Shown: positions 18,870 to 31,794 of the stretch, piece after piece
How the letters are laid out: each line of letters opens with the position of its first letter
Position numbering within the stretch: the first letter of the stretch is position 1
The notes under the pieces: generated by a model
What the model was told of the DNA's origin: nothing
Databases searched by the model: none
What the model saw: the letters and a program-made list of their open reading frames with translations, nothing else
Program-made: the position numbers and the translations under genes
DNA from: Azoarcus sp. Aa7
Lineage (GTDB): Bacteria > Pseudomonadota > Gammaproteobacteria > Burkholderiales > Rhodocyclaceae
Direction of reading: 5' to 3'
Length of the DNA stretch: 52,514 nucleotides
NCBI RefSeq assembly: GCF_014822185.1
Contig: NZ_QVLR01000096.1
Coordinates: 1-52,514 of the forward strand

Positions 18870-19247
18870 GTGTTTGCGCTGATGGCGGCCGATCTCGTCG
18901 TGCTGGTGCACGCGCTCTTCATCGCCTTCGTGGTATTCGGCGGGCTGCTGACACTGCGTTGGCCGCGCGCGAAGTGGGTGCATCTGCCGGTCGCCGCGTA
19001 CGGGGCGGGGATCGAACTGATCGGCTGGACCTGTCCGCTGACCCCGCTCGAGAATGCGCTGCGCCTCGCGGCGGGGGGCGTGGATTACCGCGGCGGTTTC
19101 ATCGAGCACTACCTGATCCCGCTGATCTACCCGGCGGGGCTCACGCCGCAGGTCCAACTCGTGCTCGGACTGCTGGTGCTGGCGGTCAACGTGCTCGTGT
19201 ACGGCATCGTCGCCCTGCGTCGGCGGCGGCGCAGGGCGGGCGATTGA
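18870..19247 (+). CDS. DUF2784 membrane protein
   Basis: A 125-residue protein with three to four hydrophobic spans, matching DUF2784: LADLVVLVHALFIAFVV at the start, WTCPLTPLEN in the middle, GGFIEHYL then a final helix and an Arg-rich tail. The function of the family is unknown. GTG 18870 is preferred because GGAG stands seven bases upstream; ATG 18882 would drop four residues. It follows the EamA gene closely, so it is probably co-transcribed. Confidence 0.88.
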   Translation: MFALMAADLVVLVHALFIAFVVFGGLLTLRWPRAKWVHLPVAAYGAGIELIGWTCPLTPLENALRLAAGGVDYRGGFIEHYLIPLIYPAGLTPQVQLVLGLLVLAVNVLVYGIVALRRRRRRAGD

Positions 19248-19273
19248 CCGGCGCCCTCATGGGGCGCATTGGC

Positions 19274-19450
19274 TCAGCGGGGTTGGGAGTAGCTTGGGCC
19301 GAGCAGATGGTCGACCACGGCGCGTGCGATACGGGCAACGAGGCGTTTTGCGCCGTGCCAGCCGTCGGCCAGGATCTGACCCAGGGCCTCGTTGCGCAGA
19401 CGCTGCGCTTCGCGGATCCGGCCTTGATAGAAGAGATAGTCGTTGTCCAT
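19274..19450 (-). CDS. Unrecognised 58-residue protein
   Basis: A short gene coding for a mostly helical, basic protein (MDNDYLFYQGRIREAQRL then DGWHGAKRLVARIARAVVDH). ATG 19450 has a strong AAGGAG at seven bases, better than many neighbours. I do not recognise the family. The C-terminal half could form an amphipathic helix. There is no signal peptide and no cysteine. It is transcribed away from the LysR gene at 19581, and the shared 130-base gap contains a perfect palindrome (19509-19525), which suggests control by that regulator. Its end lies 26 bases from the oppositely oriented DUF2784 gene. Confidence 0.7.
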   Translation of the reverse strand: MDNDYLFYQGRIREAQRLRNEALGQILADGWHGAKRLVARIARAVVDHLLGPSYSQPR

Positions 19451-19508
19451 TGTGCGGCTCCTTGACAGTGCAGCCCGTCGTGAGGGCATGGACGCGACTG
19501 TACGGAGG

Positions 19509-19525
19509 TTGTTGCGTCGCAACAA
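19509..19525. promoter_or_regulatory. Perfect palindrome, candidate LysR box
   Basis: TTGTTGCG-T-CGCAACAA is a perfect 17-base dyad containing the T-N11-A pattern of LysR-type operators. It sits in the divergent gap between the 58-residue gene (start 19450) and the LysR gene (start 19581), 59 bases from one and 56 from the other. Binding by the neighbouring regulator is inference. Confidence 0.55.
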
Positions 19526-19580
19526 ACGATCGTTCATCATGTGACGACTTAGAAAATCTCATCCGTGTCACCGTCCGCAT

Positions 19581-20564
19581 ATGGCCGTCCGTCTTCCGCC
19601 GCTCAACGCCCTGCGTGCCTTCGAGGTCGCCGCGCGCCACCTGAGCTTCAAGCTCGCCGCCGAGGAGCTCTCGGTCACGCCGACCGCGATCAGCCACCAG
19701 ATCCGCGGCCTCGAGCAGGACCTGGGCGTGCCCCTGTTCCGGCGCCTGACGCGCGCGCTCGAGCTCACGCAGGAAGGCGAGGCGATGCTGCCCAAGCTGC
19801 GCGAAGCGATGAGTGCGATCGCCGAGTCGGTCGAGGCGGTCCGCGCGATGCGGCCGCTGAGCCGGCTGTCGGTCGTCGCGCCGCCGTCCTTCGCGTCGCG
19901 CTGGCTCGTTCCCCGGCTACAGCGCTTCGCCGAGCTGCACCCGCAGATCGAGCTGCATCTGGCGAGCGCGACCAAGGCGATCGACGGCCGCGACGCCGCG
20001 GGGCTGGGCATCGAGCCGCTCACGCAGCGCGCCGAGGGTGGCCAGCTGTGGATCCGCTTCGGCACGGGCGCCTATCCGGGCTATCGCAGCGAGATGCTGC
20101 TCGAACCCGAATACACCGCGGTGTGCAGCCCGGCGCTGCTGCGCGCGAAGATCCCGCTGCGCCAGCCGTCGGACCTGCGGCGCCACAGCCTGATCCACGA
20201 CGATACGGTGCCCGACACGCGCGAGCGGCCGACCTGGGCCGAATGGCTACAGGCCGCGGGCGTCACCTCGGTGCGCGCCGACGCCGGCCTGCACTTCAGC
20301 GACTCGGGCCTCGCCATCGCCGCCGCGCTCGACGGGCTGGGGGTCGCGCTGGTCTCCAAGCCGCTGGTCGCCGCGGAGGTCGCCGCCGGCCGCCTCGTCA
20401 TGCCCTTCGGCATCAGTTTGCGGCGGCGCTTCGCCTACTACATCGTGACACCGCAGGCGGTCGTCCCGCGGGCAACAGTGGCGGCCTTCCGCGAATGGCT
20501 GCTGGACGAGGCCCGCCGCGACGCGATCCGCCTTGCGGACGCGCAGCCCGCGCTCACCGATTGA
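19581..20564 (+). CDS. LysR-family transcriptional regulator (GcvA type)
   Basis: A 327-residue regulator with the GcvA-like N-terminus [20 protein letters not shown], helix-turn-helix [20 protein letters not shown] and LGVPLFRRL, then an effector-binding domain (about 95-300). It is slightly longer than usual because of a C-terminal tail. It faces the 58-residue gene on the other strand across a palindrome. The natural target and ligand are unknown; divergent genes are the usual first target of LysR proteins. Confidence 0.92.
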   Translation: MAVRLPPLNALRAFEVAARHLSFKLAAEELSVTPTAISHQIRGLEQDLGVPLFRRLTRALELTQEGEAMLPKLREAMSAIAESVEAVRAMRPLSRLSVVAPPSFASRWLVPRLQRFAELHPQIELHLASATKAIDGRDAAGLGIEPLTQRAEGGQLWIRFGTGAYPGYRSEMLLEPEYTAVCSPALLRAKIPLRQPSDLRRHSLIHDDTVPDTRERPTWAEWLQAAGVTSVRADAGLHFSDSGLAIAAALDGLGVALVSKPLVAAEVAAGRLVMPFGISLRRRFAYYIVTPQAVVPRATVAAFREWLLDEARRDAIRLADAQPALTD

Positions 20565-20607
20565 ACCGAACGGGGCGCCCGGGCGTCCGAGTACAATGCA
20601 CGCGACA

Positions 20608-22849
<2,242 letters not shown>

Positions 22850-22857
<8 letters not shown>

Positions 22858-23476
22858 GCCGACGGCGGACCTCGCGCCCCGCGAGCCGGTCGCCGACGCC
22901 CTCGGGCGCCTTGACGCCGGCTGGCTGGAGGGCGCGCAGCGCTGCCCGTCGCCGAACTTCGATGCGCGTCCCGTCGACACCGAGGTGAAGCTGATCGTCG
23001 TGCATGCGATCAGCCTGCCGCCCGACGAGTTCGGCGGTCCGGGCGTCGAACAGCTGTTTACGAATACCCTCGACCCCGCCGCGCACCCGTATTACGCGGC
23101 GATCAATCACCTGCGCGTGTCGGCGCATTTCTTCATCCGCCGCGACGGCAGCCTGCTGCAGTTCGTGCCCACGGACGCCCGCGCGTGGCACGCCGGCATC
23201 TCGTGCTGGCGCGAACGCGAGCGCTGCAACGACTTCTCGATCGGGATCGAGCTCGAAGGCTGCGACACGCAGCCCTTCGCGCCGGTGCAGTACACCCGCC
23301 TCGCTGCGCTCCTGCGCGTACTGTGTGCGGCCTACCCCGTCGAGGCGATCACGGGCCACTCGGACATCGCCCCCGGGCGCAAGACCGACCCCGGTCCGTG
23401 CTTCGACTGGACGTGTCTGCGGCCCGCACTCGGCCTGCCGAACGTCGCGTGTGGACCGGCTCCCGCGACCGTGTGA
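22850..23476 (+). CDS. ampD: 1,6-anhydro-N-acetylmuramyl-L-alanine amidase
   Basis: A 208-residue cytoplasmic zinc amidase that cleaves anhydro-muropeptides during peptidoglycan recycling and so limits AmpR-type induction. Zinc ligands are visible in [31 protein letters not shown] (His and Asp). [12 protein letters not shown] and [24 protein letters not shown] are typical of AmpD. There is no signal peptide, consistent with a cytoplasmic site. The start lies within the end of ygiQ. The position 5' to a lytic transglycosylase gene fits a cell-wall theme. Confidence 0.95.
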
Positions 23477-23892
23477 AGGGTGTCACGGTAGCCTGAAACA
23501 AGTTTTGTCACAATTTGACAACTCTGCCTGGAGCCCTGTCTGTGCGAGACTTTGCGTCCGGGAGGAGGGCGGAGGGACCTTCGCAGGCAGCGTGCCTGGT
23601 TGACCTCGCCCAATCAAATCAATAAAGTCGGGTTGTTGCTGCACTGCAGCAACGTAGTTTTCAATCGCAGTTTTCAATAATTGGCAGCGGGGTGGCGCGC
23701 GATTTTCAGCGAAATCGGGCGTCCCGGGGCAGCGCCGCAGAGCGCACCCGTCCCCGCCGGGCGTGCGGTCTGGTTGCGATCGCACACCCGAACAACCACT
23801 GAAGAAGTGATCTTCCGACCGACAGGCGAAATCTGCCTGGGCGTGCTGCAGGCGCCGCGGTCGGGGAGCATGGTCGCAGCAGGGAGGTACCG
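23477..23892 (+). promoter_or_regulatory. 416-base intergenic region with a 19-base palindrome
   Basis: No gene is supported. The segment contains TTGTCACAATTTGACA-like promoter material near 23505-23520, an A/T-rich stretch near 23610-23680 unlike the surrounding GC-rich DNA, and a perfect dyad GTTGCTGCA-C-TGCAGCAAC at 23635-23653 that looks like an operator. The most likely role is the control region and long leader of the lytic transglycosylase gene that starts at 23893. Confidence 0.5.
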
Positions 23893-24621
23893 ATGACTCA
23901 CGCAACTCGTCCTGACGGCAGGCTTCACGGCGCGGCCGCGTTCTTTGTGCATTTCGTTCATGGCAGTCTGATGCTCACCGCCTTTGCGCTCGTCGCGCTC
24001 GTCGGAGCGGGCTATCTGCTGAAGGACCCCGTCAGCTATGCCGATCTCGGCGCCGGGGTTTCCGTGGTTGCCGAAGCCGGCGACACGGCGCAGGCCCCGG
24101 CCGCGCAAACGCCCGTCGACAAGTCGCGTCCGAAGTCCGTTGCGGCCGTCGGAGGGCTGTCGACCGAGATGCGCGGCGTGCGCGATTTCGTCGCGCAGCG
24201 CTACAAGATTTCCACGCGCACGCTCGAACCGCTGCTTACCGCGGCCGAACTCAGCGGCCGCAAGCTCGGCATCGACCCGCTGCTGATCGTCGCGGTGATG
24301 GCGATCGAATCGAGCTTCAACCCCTTCGCCGAGAGCAACATGGGCGCGCAGGGGCTGATGCAGGTGATTCCGCGCTTCCATCTCGACAAGATCGGCCGCA
24401 ACGCCGGCGAGGACGCCTTGTTCGATCCCACGCTCAACATCCGCGTCGGCACGATGGTGCTCGTCGAGGGCATGCAGCGCTTCGGCACCCTGCAAAGCGC
24501 GCTGCAATACTACGGCGGCGCGCTCCGCGATCCGAACGCGAGCTACGCGAACAAGGTGCTCGCGATGAAGAAGCGCCTCGTCGCGGCGGCAACCCGCGCC
24601 AAGACCGAAACCGGCGTCTGA
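23893..24621 (+). CDS. Lytic transglycosylase (SLT domain)
   Basis: A 242-residue protein with an N-terminal membrane anchor (about 18-45) and an SLT/lysozyme-like domain (about 115-215). The catalytic motif AIESSFNP carries the family Glu-Ser, and GAQGLMQVIP follows as in SLT enzymes that cut peptidoglycan to 1,6-anhydromuropeptides. The Ala/Pro-rich stretch at about 60-85 is a linker. ATG 23893 has a strong AGGGAGG. The product would feed the AmpD recycling step encoded just upstream. Confidence 0.9.
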   Translation: MTHATRPDGRLHGAAAFFVHFVHGSLMLTAFALVALVGAGYLLKDPVSYADLGAGVSVVAEAGDTAQAPAAQTPVDKSRPKSVAAVGGLSTEMRGVRDFVAQRYKISTRTLEPLLTAAELSGRKLGIDPLLIVAVMAIESSFNPFAESNMGAQGLMQVIPRFHLDKIGRNAGEDALFDPTLNIRVGTMVLVEGMQRFGTLQSALQYYGGALRDPNASYANKVLAMKKRLVAAATRAKTETGV

Positions 24622-24627
24622 TCCGCG

Positions 24628-24649
24628 GCGGCGGGGAACTCCCCGCCGC
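24628..24649. terminator. GC-rich hairpin between convergent genes
   Basis: GCGGCGGGG, AACT loop, CCCCGCCGC: a perfect 9-bp stem seven bases after the transglycosylase stop and 14 bases before the end of the aminotransferase gene on the other strand. It could stop transcription in both directions; there is no long T-tract. Confidence 0.55.
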
Positions 24650-24662
24650 GCGGTGCTGTTCT

Positions 24663-25823
24663 TCAGCCGCGCATGCGCGCGATGCGCTCTGCCGCTTCCA
24701 GCAGACGTTCGCTGCGGTTCGTGTAGGCGATGCGCAGATGGCGACGGGGCTGGTTGTCGCCGAAGTCCAGCCCCGGCGTTGCAGCCACCCCGGCCTCCTC
24801 GATCAAACGGTGCGCGAGCGCTTCGCTGTCGTCGGCGAGGCGCGAGATGTCGGCGTAGATGTAGAAGGCCCCCTGCGGCTCCGCTGCGACGACGAAACCC
24901 AGTTCGCGCAGTGCCGGCAGCAGCGTGTCGCGGCGCTGCGCGAACTCATGCCGGCGCCCCTCCAGGATCTCGATCGTCGCGGGCGCGAAGGCTGCCAGCG
25001 CAGCGTGCTGCGCGGGCGTCGAGGGTGAGATGAAGAAATGCTGCGCGAGCTTTTCGATCTCGCGCACATAGGCCTGCGGCGCGACCAGCCAGCCCAGGCG
25101 CCAGCCGGTCATGCCGAAGTACTTGGAAAAACTGTTCACGACGAACACGTCGTCCATGGTCTTCAGCACCGTGCTCGCGTCGACGCCGTAAGTCAGGCCC
25201 TGATAGATCTCGTCGACGATCAGCGTGCCATGGCGTGCGATCACTTCCGCCCGCAGCGCCGCGAGTTCCGCCTGGTCGAGCAGGGTGCCGGTCGGGTTGG
25301 ACGGGCTCGCGACGATCAGGCCGCGCGTGCGCGCCGTCCACGCAGCCGCCACCTGTCCGGGCGTCGGCTGGTAGCGTGTCTCCGCGCCCACCGGCAGCGC
25401 CCGCGGCACGCCTTCGAAGCTGCGCACGAGGTGGCGGTTCGACGGATAGCCGGGGTCGGGCAGCAGCCACTCGTCGCCCGGGTCGGTGGTCGCGGCGAGC
25501 GCCAGCATCAGCGCGCCCGAGGCGCCCGGCGTGACGATGATGCGCTCGGGGGCGACGTCCGCGCCGAAGCGCTCCCGGTAGAAGCGCGCGATCGCCTCGC
25601 GCAGGGCCGGCAGGCCGAGGGCTGCGGTGTAATGCACGTCGCCGCCGGCGAGAAAGCGCGTCGCCGCGGCTATCATCGGCTGCGGCGTCGCGAAGTCCGG
25701 CTCGCCGACTTCCATGTGGATGATGTCGCGCCCCTGCGCCTCGAGTTCGCGCGCGCGTCGCAGCAGCTCCATCACATGGAAGGGCTGGATGTCGGCGGTG
25801 CGGCGGGCGAGATGCGGTGTCAT
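24663..25823 (-). CDS. Class I/II pyridoxal-phosphate aminotransferase
   Basis: A 386-residue fold-type I aminotransferase. The N-terminal VGEPDFATP, TPGASGALM, SPSNPTGT, VDEIYQGLTY and the Schiff-base lysine in NSFSKYFGMTGWRLGW (Lys at about 232) are all present, as is the substrate-carboxylate arginine in HLRIAYTNR. The amino-acid preference cannot be fixed from sequence. It is downstream of pckG but behind that gene's terminator; TACAAT on the minus strand at 25858-25853 would give it a promoter of its own with a short leader and GAGG before the ATG. Confidence 0.92.
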   Translation of the reverse strand: MTPHLARRTADIQPFHVMELLRRARELEAQGRDIIHMEVGEPDFATPQPMIAAATRFLAGGDVHYTAALGLPALREAIARFYRERFGADVAPERIIVTPGASGALMLALAATTDPGDEWLLPDPGYPSNRHLVRSFEGVPRALPVGAETRYQPTPGQVAAAWTARTRGLIVASPSNPTGTLLDQAELAALRAEVIARHGTLIVDEIYQGLTYGVDASTVLKTMDDVFVVNSFSKYFGMTGWRLGWLVAPQAYVREIEKLAQHFFISPSTPAQHAALAAFAPATIEILEGRRHEFAQRRDTLLPALRELGFVVAAEPQGAFYIYADISRLADDSEALAHRLIEEAGVAATPGLDFGDNQPRRHLRIAYTNRSERLLEAAERIARMRG

Positions 25824-25852
25824 GCCTGTTCCTCGGGGGCGATCGATGTGAA

Positions 25853-25858
25853 ATTGTA
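25853..25858 (-). promoter_or_regulatory. Candidate -10 box of the aminotransferase gene
   Basis: TACAAT on the minus strand lies between the pckG terminator and the aminotransferase start at 25823. No good -35 match is visible at 16-18 bases, because that position falls in the terminator's T-tract. Confidence 0.4.
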
Positions 25859-25863
25859 GGGGA

Positions 25864-25900
25864 CGGAAAAAACAAAAGCGCCGACGCGCGGCGCTTTTGT
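25864..25900 (-). terminator. Intrinsic terminator of pckG
   Basis: Read on the minus strand, a perfect 12-bp stem (ACAAAAGCGCCG and complement, 25872-25900, 5-base loop) is followed by a run of six T residues (the A-run on the plus strand at about 25867-25872). It stands about 30 bases past the pckG stop. This is a classical Rho-independent terminator. Confidence 0.9.
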
Positions 25901-25931
25901 TGGCTCGGCCGGCCGTGTCCGGCCGGGAAGC

Positions 25932-28111
<2,180 letters not shown>

Positions 28112-30388
28112 ATGGACGAATTGATCCGCGCTGCGGCGCTCGACTATCACCGCTATCCGCGTCCGGGCAAGATCTCGGTCACCCCCACGAAAGTGCTTTC
28201 CAACCAACGCGACCTGTCGCTGGCCTATTCCCCCGGCGTGGCTGCCGCCTGCGACGCGATCGTCGAGGAGCCTGGCGAGGCCGCGAACCTGACCGCGCGC
28301 GGCAACCTGATCGGCGTCGTCACCAACGGCACCGCCGTGCTGGGCCTGGGCAACATCGGCCCGCTGGCGGCCAAGCCGGTCATGGAAGGCAAGGGCGTGC
28401 TGTTCAAGAAGTTCGCCGGCATCGACGTGTTCGACCTGGAGATCGCGGAGAACGACCCCGACAAGCTGATCGACATGATCGCGGCGCTGGAGCCCACTTT
28501 CGGCGGCATCAACCTCGAGGACATCAAGGCGCCGGAATGCTTCTACATCGAGGCACGCCTGCGCGAGCGGATGAAGATCCCGGTCTTCCACGACGACCAG
28601 CACGGCACCGCGATCGTCGTCGGCGCAGCGATCCTCAACGGCCTGCATCTGCTCGGCAAGGACCTGAAGAAGGTCAAGCTCGTGACTTCCGGTGCGGGGG
28701 CCGCGGCGCTCGCCTGCCTGGGCCTGCTCGAGAAGCTCGGCATCCCGGTCGAGAACATCTGGGTCACCGACCTCGAAGGCGTCGTGTATGAGGGCCGCAC
28801 GGTGCTGATGGACCCGATCAAGGCCCGCTACGCGAAGGCCACCAGCGCCCGCAAGCTCGCCGAGGTCATCGAGGGCGCGGATGTGTTCCTCGGCCTGTCG
28901 GCCGGCGGCGTGCTCAAGCCCGAGATGGTCGCGAAGATGGCGGCGCAGCCGATGATCCTCGCGCTCGCGAACCCGACGCCGGAGATCCTGCCCGAGCTGG
29001 TGAAGTCGGTGCGCGACGACGCGATCATCGCGACGGGCCGTTCGGACTATCCGAACCAGGTCAACAACGTGCTGTGCTTCCCCTTCATCTTCCGCGGCGC
29101 GCTCGATGTCGGCGCGACCACGATCACCGACGAGATGCAGCTCGCTGCCGTCAAGGCGATCGCCGAGCTCGCGCGCGCGGAGCAGAGCGACATCGTCGCC
29201 GCCGCCTACGGCGAGAAGGTGTCGGGCTTCGGGCCCGAGTACATCATCCCGCGCCCCTTCGACCCGCGTCTGATCGTCAAGATCGCCCCGGCGGTCGCCG
29301 AGGCCGGCATGGCCTCCGGCGTCGCGACGCGTCCGATCACCGACTGGGACGCCTACCGCACCCAGCTCAACAATTTCGTGTGGCATTCGGGCCTCATCAT
29401 GAAGCCCGTGTTCGCTGCCGCGCGCGGCACGAACCAGCGCATCATCTTCGCCGAAGGCGAGTCCGAGCGCGTGTTGCGCGCGGTACAGACGGTCGTCGAC
29501 GAAGGCCTCGCGCGCCCGATCCTGATCGGCCGCCCTGATGTCCTGAGTGCCAACATCGAGCGCTTCGGTCTGCGCATGCGCGCCGAAGAACATTTCGAGC
29601 TCGTGAACCCCGACTCCGATCCCCGCTTCAAGGAGCTGTGGACCTACTACCACGGCCTGATGGAGCGCCAGGGGGTGTCGGTCGAGTACGCGAAGAAGGA
29701 AGTGCGTCGCCGCACCACGCTGATCGGTGCGCTGCTGCTCAAGCAGGGCTACGGTGACGGTCTGATCTGCGGCACCTACGGCATGCACCGGCTGCACCTC
29801 GACTTCATCGAGAAGATCATCGGCCGGCGCGAGGGCGTGAAGCACTGCTACGCGCTCAACGTCGTGAACCTGCCCGAGCGCACGCTCTTCCTCGCCGACA
29901 CGTACATCAACTACGACCCGTCGCCCGAACAGCTCGTGGAAATGACGCTGCTGGCGGCCGAGGAGATGTCGCGCTTCGGCATGACGCCGAAGGTCGCGCT
30001 GCTGTCGCACTCGTCCTTCGGCAGTGCCGATTCGCCGACCGCCGAGAAGATGCGCGCCGCGCTGCGCCTGCTGCACGAGCGTCATCCCGAGCTCGAGGTC
30101 GAGGGCGAGATGCACGGCGATGCGGCGCTCGACGCCGAACTGCGTCTGCGCATCTTCCCCAACGCGCGCATGCGCGATGCCGCCAACCTGCTGATCTTCC
30201 CGACGCTGGATGCCGCCAACATCGCCTTCAACCTGTTGAAGACCGCGGCAGGCGAAGGCATGACGGTGGGCCCGATCCTGCTCGGTGCGGCGCGTCCGGT
30301 GCATATCCTCACGCCCTCGGCGACCGTGCGCCGCATCGTCAACATGACCGCCCTCACGGCCGTTGAAGCGGCGCAGCGCAAGTCCTGA
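28112..30388 (+). CDS. maeB: NADP-dependent malic enzyme with phosphotransacetylase-like domain
   Basis: A 758-residue two-domain protein. Residues about 1-430 are a malic enzyme converting malate to pyruvate and CO2 ([48 protein letters not shown]; nucleotide site [13 protein letters not shown]). Residues about 430-758 resemble phosphate acetyltransferase and are generally thought to be regulatory rather than catalytic, for example in acetyl-CoA sensing. The length is that of MaeB. ATG 28112 has only a weak GGGG ribosome binding site. An 11-bp hairpin follows the stop. Confidence 0.96.
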   Translation: MDELIRAAALDYHRYPRPGKISVTPTKVLSNQRDLSLAYSPGVAAACDAIVEEPGEAANLTARGNLIGVVTNGTAVLGLGNIGPLAAKPVMEGKGVLFKKFAGIDVFDLEIAENDPDKLIDMIAALEPTFGGINLEDIKAPECFYIEARLRERMKIPVFHDDQHGTAIVVGAAILNGLHLLGKDLKKVKLVTSGAGAAALACLGLLEKLGIPVENIWVTDLEGVVYEGRTVLMDPIKARYAKATSARKLAEVIEGADVFLGLSAGGVLKPEMVAKMAAQPMILALANPTPEILPELVKSVRDDAIIATGRSDYPNQVNNVLCFPFIFRGALDVGATTITDEMQLAAVKAIAELARAEQSDIVAAAYGEKVSGFGPEYIIPRPFDPRLIVKIAPAVAEAGMASGVATRPITDWDAYRTQLNNFVWHSGLIMKPVFAAARGTNQRIIFAEGESERVLRAVQTVVDEGLARPILIGRPDVLSANIERFGLRMRAEEHFELVNPDSDPRFKELWTYYHGLMERQGVSVEYAKKEVRRRTTLIGALLLKQGYGDGLICGTYGMHRLHLDFIEKIIGRREGVKHCYALNVVNLPERTLFLADTYINYDPSPEQLVEMTLLAAEEMSRFGMTPKVALLSHSSFGSADSPTAEKMRAALRLLHERHPELEVEGEMHGDAALDAELRLRIFPNARMRDAANLLIFPTLDAANIAFNLLKTAAGEGMTVGPILLGAARPVHILTPSATVRRIVNMTALTAVEAAQRKS

Positions 30389-30405
30389 CGCGGCTTGCAG
30401 TGAAA

Positions 30406-30442
30406 ACGCGGGCACCGGTCTTCCCCGGCCGGGTGCCCGCGT
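30406..30442 (+). terminator. Hairpin after maeB
   Basis: A perfect 11-bp stem (ACGCGGGCACC 30406-30416; complement 30432-30442) begins 17 bases past the maeB stop. It is not followed by a T-run. The next gene starts 43 bases later, so it may be a partial terminator. Confidence 0.55.
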
Positions 30443-30485
30443 GGCATGATTTCCCCGGAAGTGTCCGCAAGCAACCGGAGGCTGC

Positions 30486-31616
30486 ATGGCTGAAGGCAAG
30501 GCTGCGCTGGTACTGACGGGAGGTGGCGCGCGCGCCGCCTACCAGGTCGGTGTGCTGTCGGCGATCCGCGAGATCCGCGGGCGCCGGGCGGGCAATCCGT
30601 TTCCCATTCTGTGCGGCACCTCGGCCGGCGGTATCAATGCCGTCGCGCTGGCGGTATTTTCCGGCGACTTCAACCGTGGCGTGCGCATGCTTGCGCGCAT
30701 CTGGCGGCAGTTCCACGTCGATCAGGTGTACCGCGCGGACGCCGCGGCGCTGCTCGCGACCGGCCTTCGCTGGGCATCGGCCCTGACGATGGGTTGGGCT
30801 GTGCGCCAGACGCCGCACTCGCTGCTCGACAATTCCCCGCTGCGCCGCCTGCTTACCGAAGTGCTGGATTTTTCCGCCATCGGTCGCGGCATCGAGCAGG
30901 GACACCTCCACGCGGTGAGCGTGGCGGCGTCGGGCTATTCGTCGGGTGAGAGCCTGGCCTTCTTCGAGGCCGTGCCCGAGGTGCAGGCCTGGCGCCGCAT
31001 GCAGCGGCTGGGCGTGCGCACTTCGATCGGCGTCGACCATCTGCTGGCGACGAGCGCGATCCCCTTCGTGTTTCCCCCGGTGCGCATCAACCGCGAATGG
31101 TTCGGTGACGGCTCCATGCGCCAGCTCGCCCCGATCAGTCCTGCAATCCACCTCGGCGCCGACCGCATCCTCGTGATCGGCTCGGGGCGCCTGGTCGAAG
31201 AGGGGCGTCAGCGCACGGAGGGCTACCCCTCCCTTGCTCAGATCGCCGGCCACGCCTTGTCGAGCATCTTCCTCGACGGCCTGTCGGTGGATCTCGAGCG
31301 GCTCCAGCGCATCAACATCACCGCGGGTGCGATGAGTCCCGAGCAGCGCGCGGCGGCGGGTATCTATCTGCGGCCGATCGAAACATTGGTGATCTCGCCG
31401 TCCCAGCGTCTCGACGCGATCGCGGGACGGAACCGCGAGAGCTTGCCGCTCGCGCTGCGCACCGTGCTGCGCGGCGTCGGTGCGATGCGGCGCGACGGCT
31501 CGACGCTGCTGTCCTACTTGCTGTTCGAGCCGCCCTTCACGCAGGCGCTGCTGGAGCTCGGCTACAAGGACACGATGGACCGGCGCAGCGAAGTTGCGGC
31601 CTTTCTCCGTGTGTAA
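30486..31616 (+). CDS. Patatin-like phospholipase family protein
   Basis: A 376-residue patatin-fold hydrolase. The oxyanion loop TGGGARAAY (about 11-19), the nucleophile elbow GTSAGG (Ser46) and the catalytic Asp in GDGSMRQ (Asp208) form the Ser-Asp dyad. The APISPAIHLGADRILVIG region after the Asp is typical of the bacterial group. It probably acts as a lipid acyl hydrolase, but the substrate is unknown. There is no signal peptide, so it is likely cytoplasmic or membrane-associated. GGAGG precedes the ATG. Confidence 0.9.
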   Translation: MAEGKAALVLTGGGARAAYQVGVLSAIREIRGRRAGNPFPILCGTSAGGINAVALAVFSGDFNRGVRMLARIWRQFHVDQVYRADAAALLATGLRWASALTMGWAVRQTPHSLLDNSPLRRLLTEVLDFSAIGRGIEQGHLHAVSVAASGYSSGESLAFFEAVPEVQAWRRMQRLGVRTSIGVDHLLATSAIPFVFPPVRINREWFGDGSMRQLAPISPAIHLGADRILVIGSGRLVEEGRQRTEGYPSLAQIAGHALSSIFLDGLSVDLERLQRINITAGAMSPEQRAAAGIYLRPIETLVISPSQRLDAIAGRNRESLPLALRTVLRGVGAMRRDGSTLLSYLLFEPPFTQALLELGYKDTMDRRSEVAAFLRV

Positions 31617-31713
31617 CGGTCTCCATGCCCGACGCAGGGTCATCTAAACTATTAACTTGGATGAACGTGTGACGCGATGTAAGAAATTTTTCGCGGAATA
31701 CTTCAAAAAGACT

Positions 31714-31741
31714 TGATATCTGCTTAATCTGTATAAGAATA
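31714..31741 (+). promoter_or_regulatory. Candidate promoter of pbpG
   Basis: TTGATA at 31714-31719 and AAGAAT at 31736-31741 are 16 bases apart, in an A/T-rich stretch that stands out from the surrounding sequence. TATAAG at 31733 is an alternative -10 but too close. Transcription would begin about 45 bases before the pbpG ATG. Confidence 0.5.
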
Positions 31742-31794
31742 GTATTGGGTCCGGCGTCGTTCCCCTTATTGTTTCTTTTGTTTCAGGCTACAAG

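Noticed and set aside
31081-31140. DGS instead of DGG/DGA in the patatin-like protein as a sign of inactivity
   Set aside because: The catalytic Asp itself is intact and this variant is usual in the bacterial branch, so no loss of function is implied.
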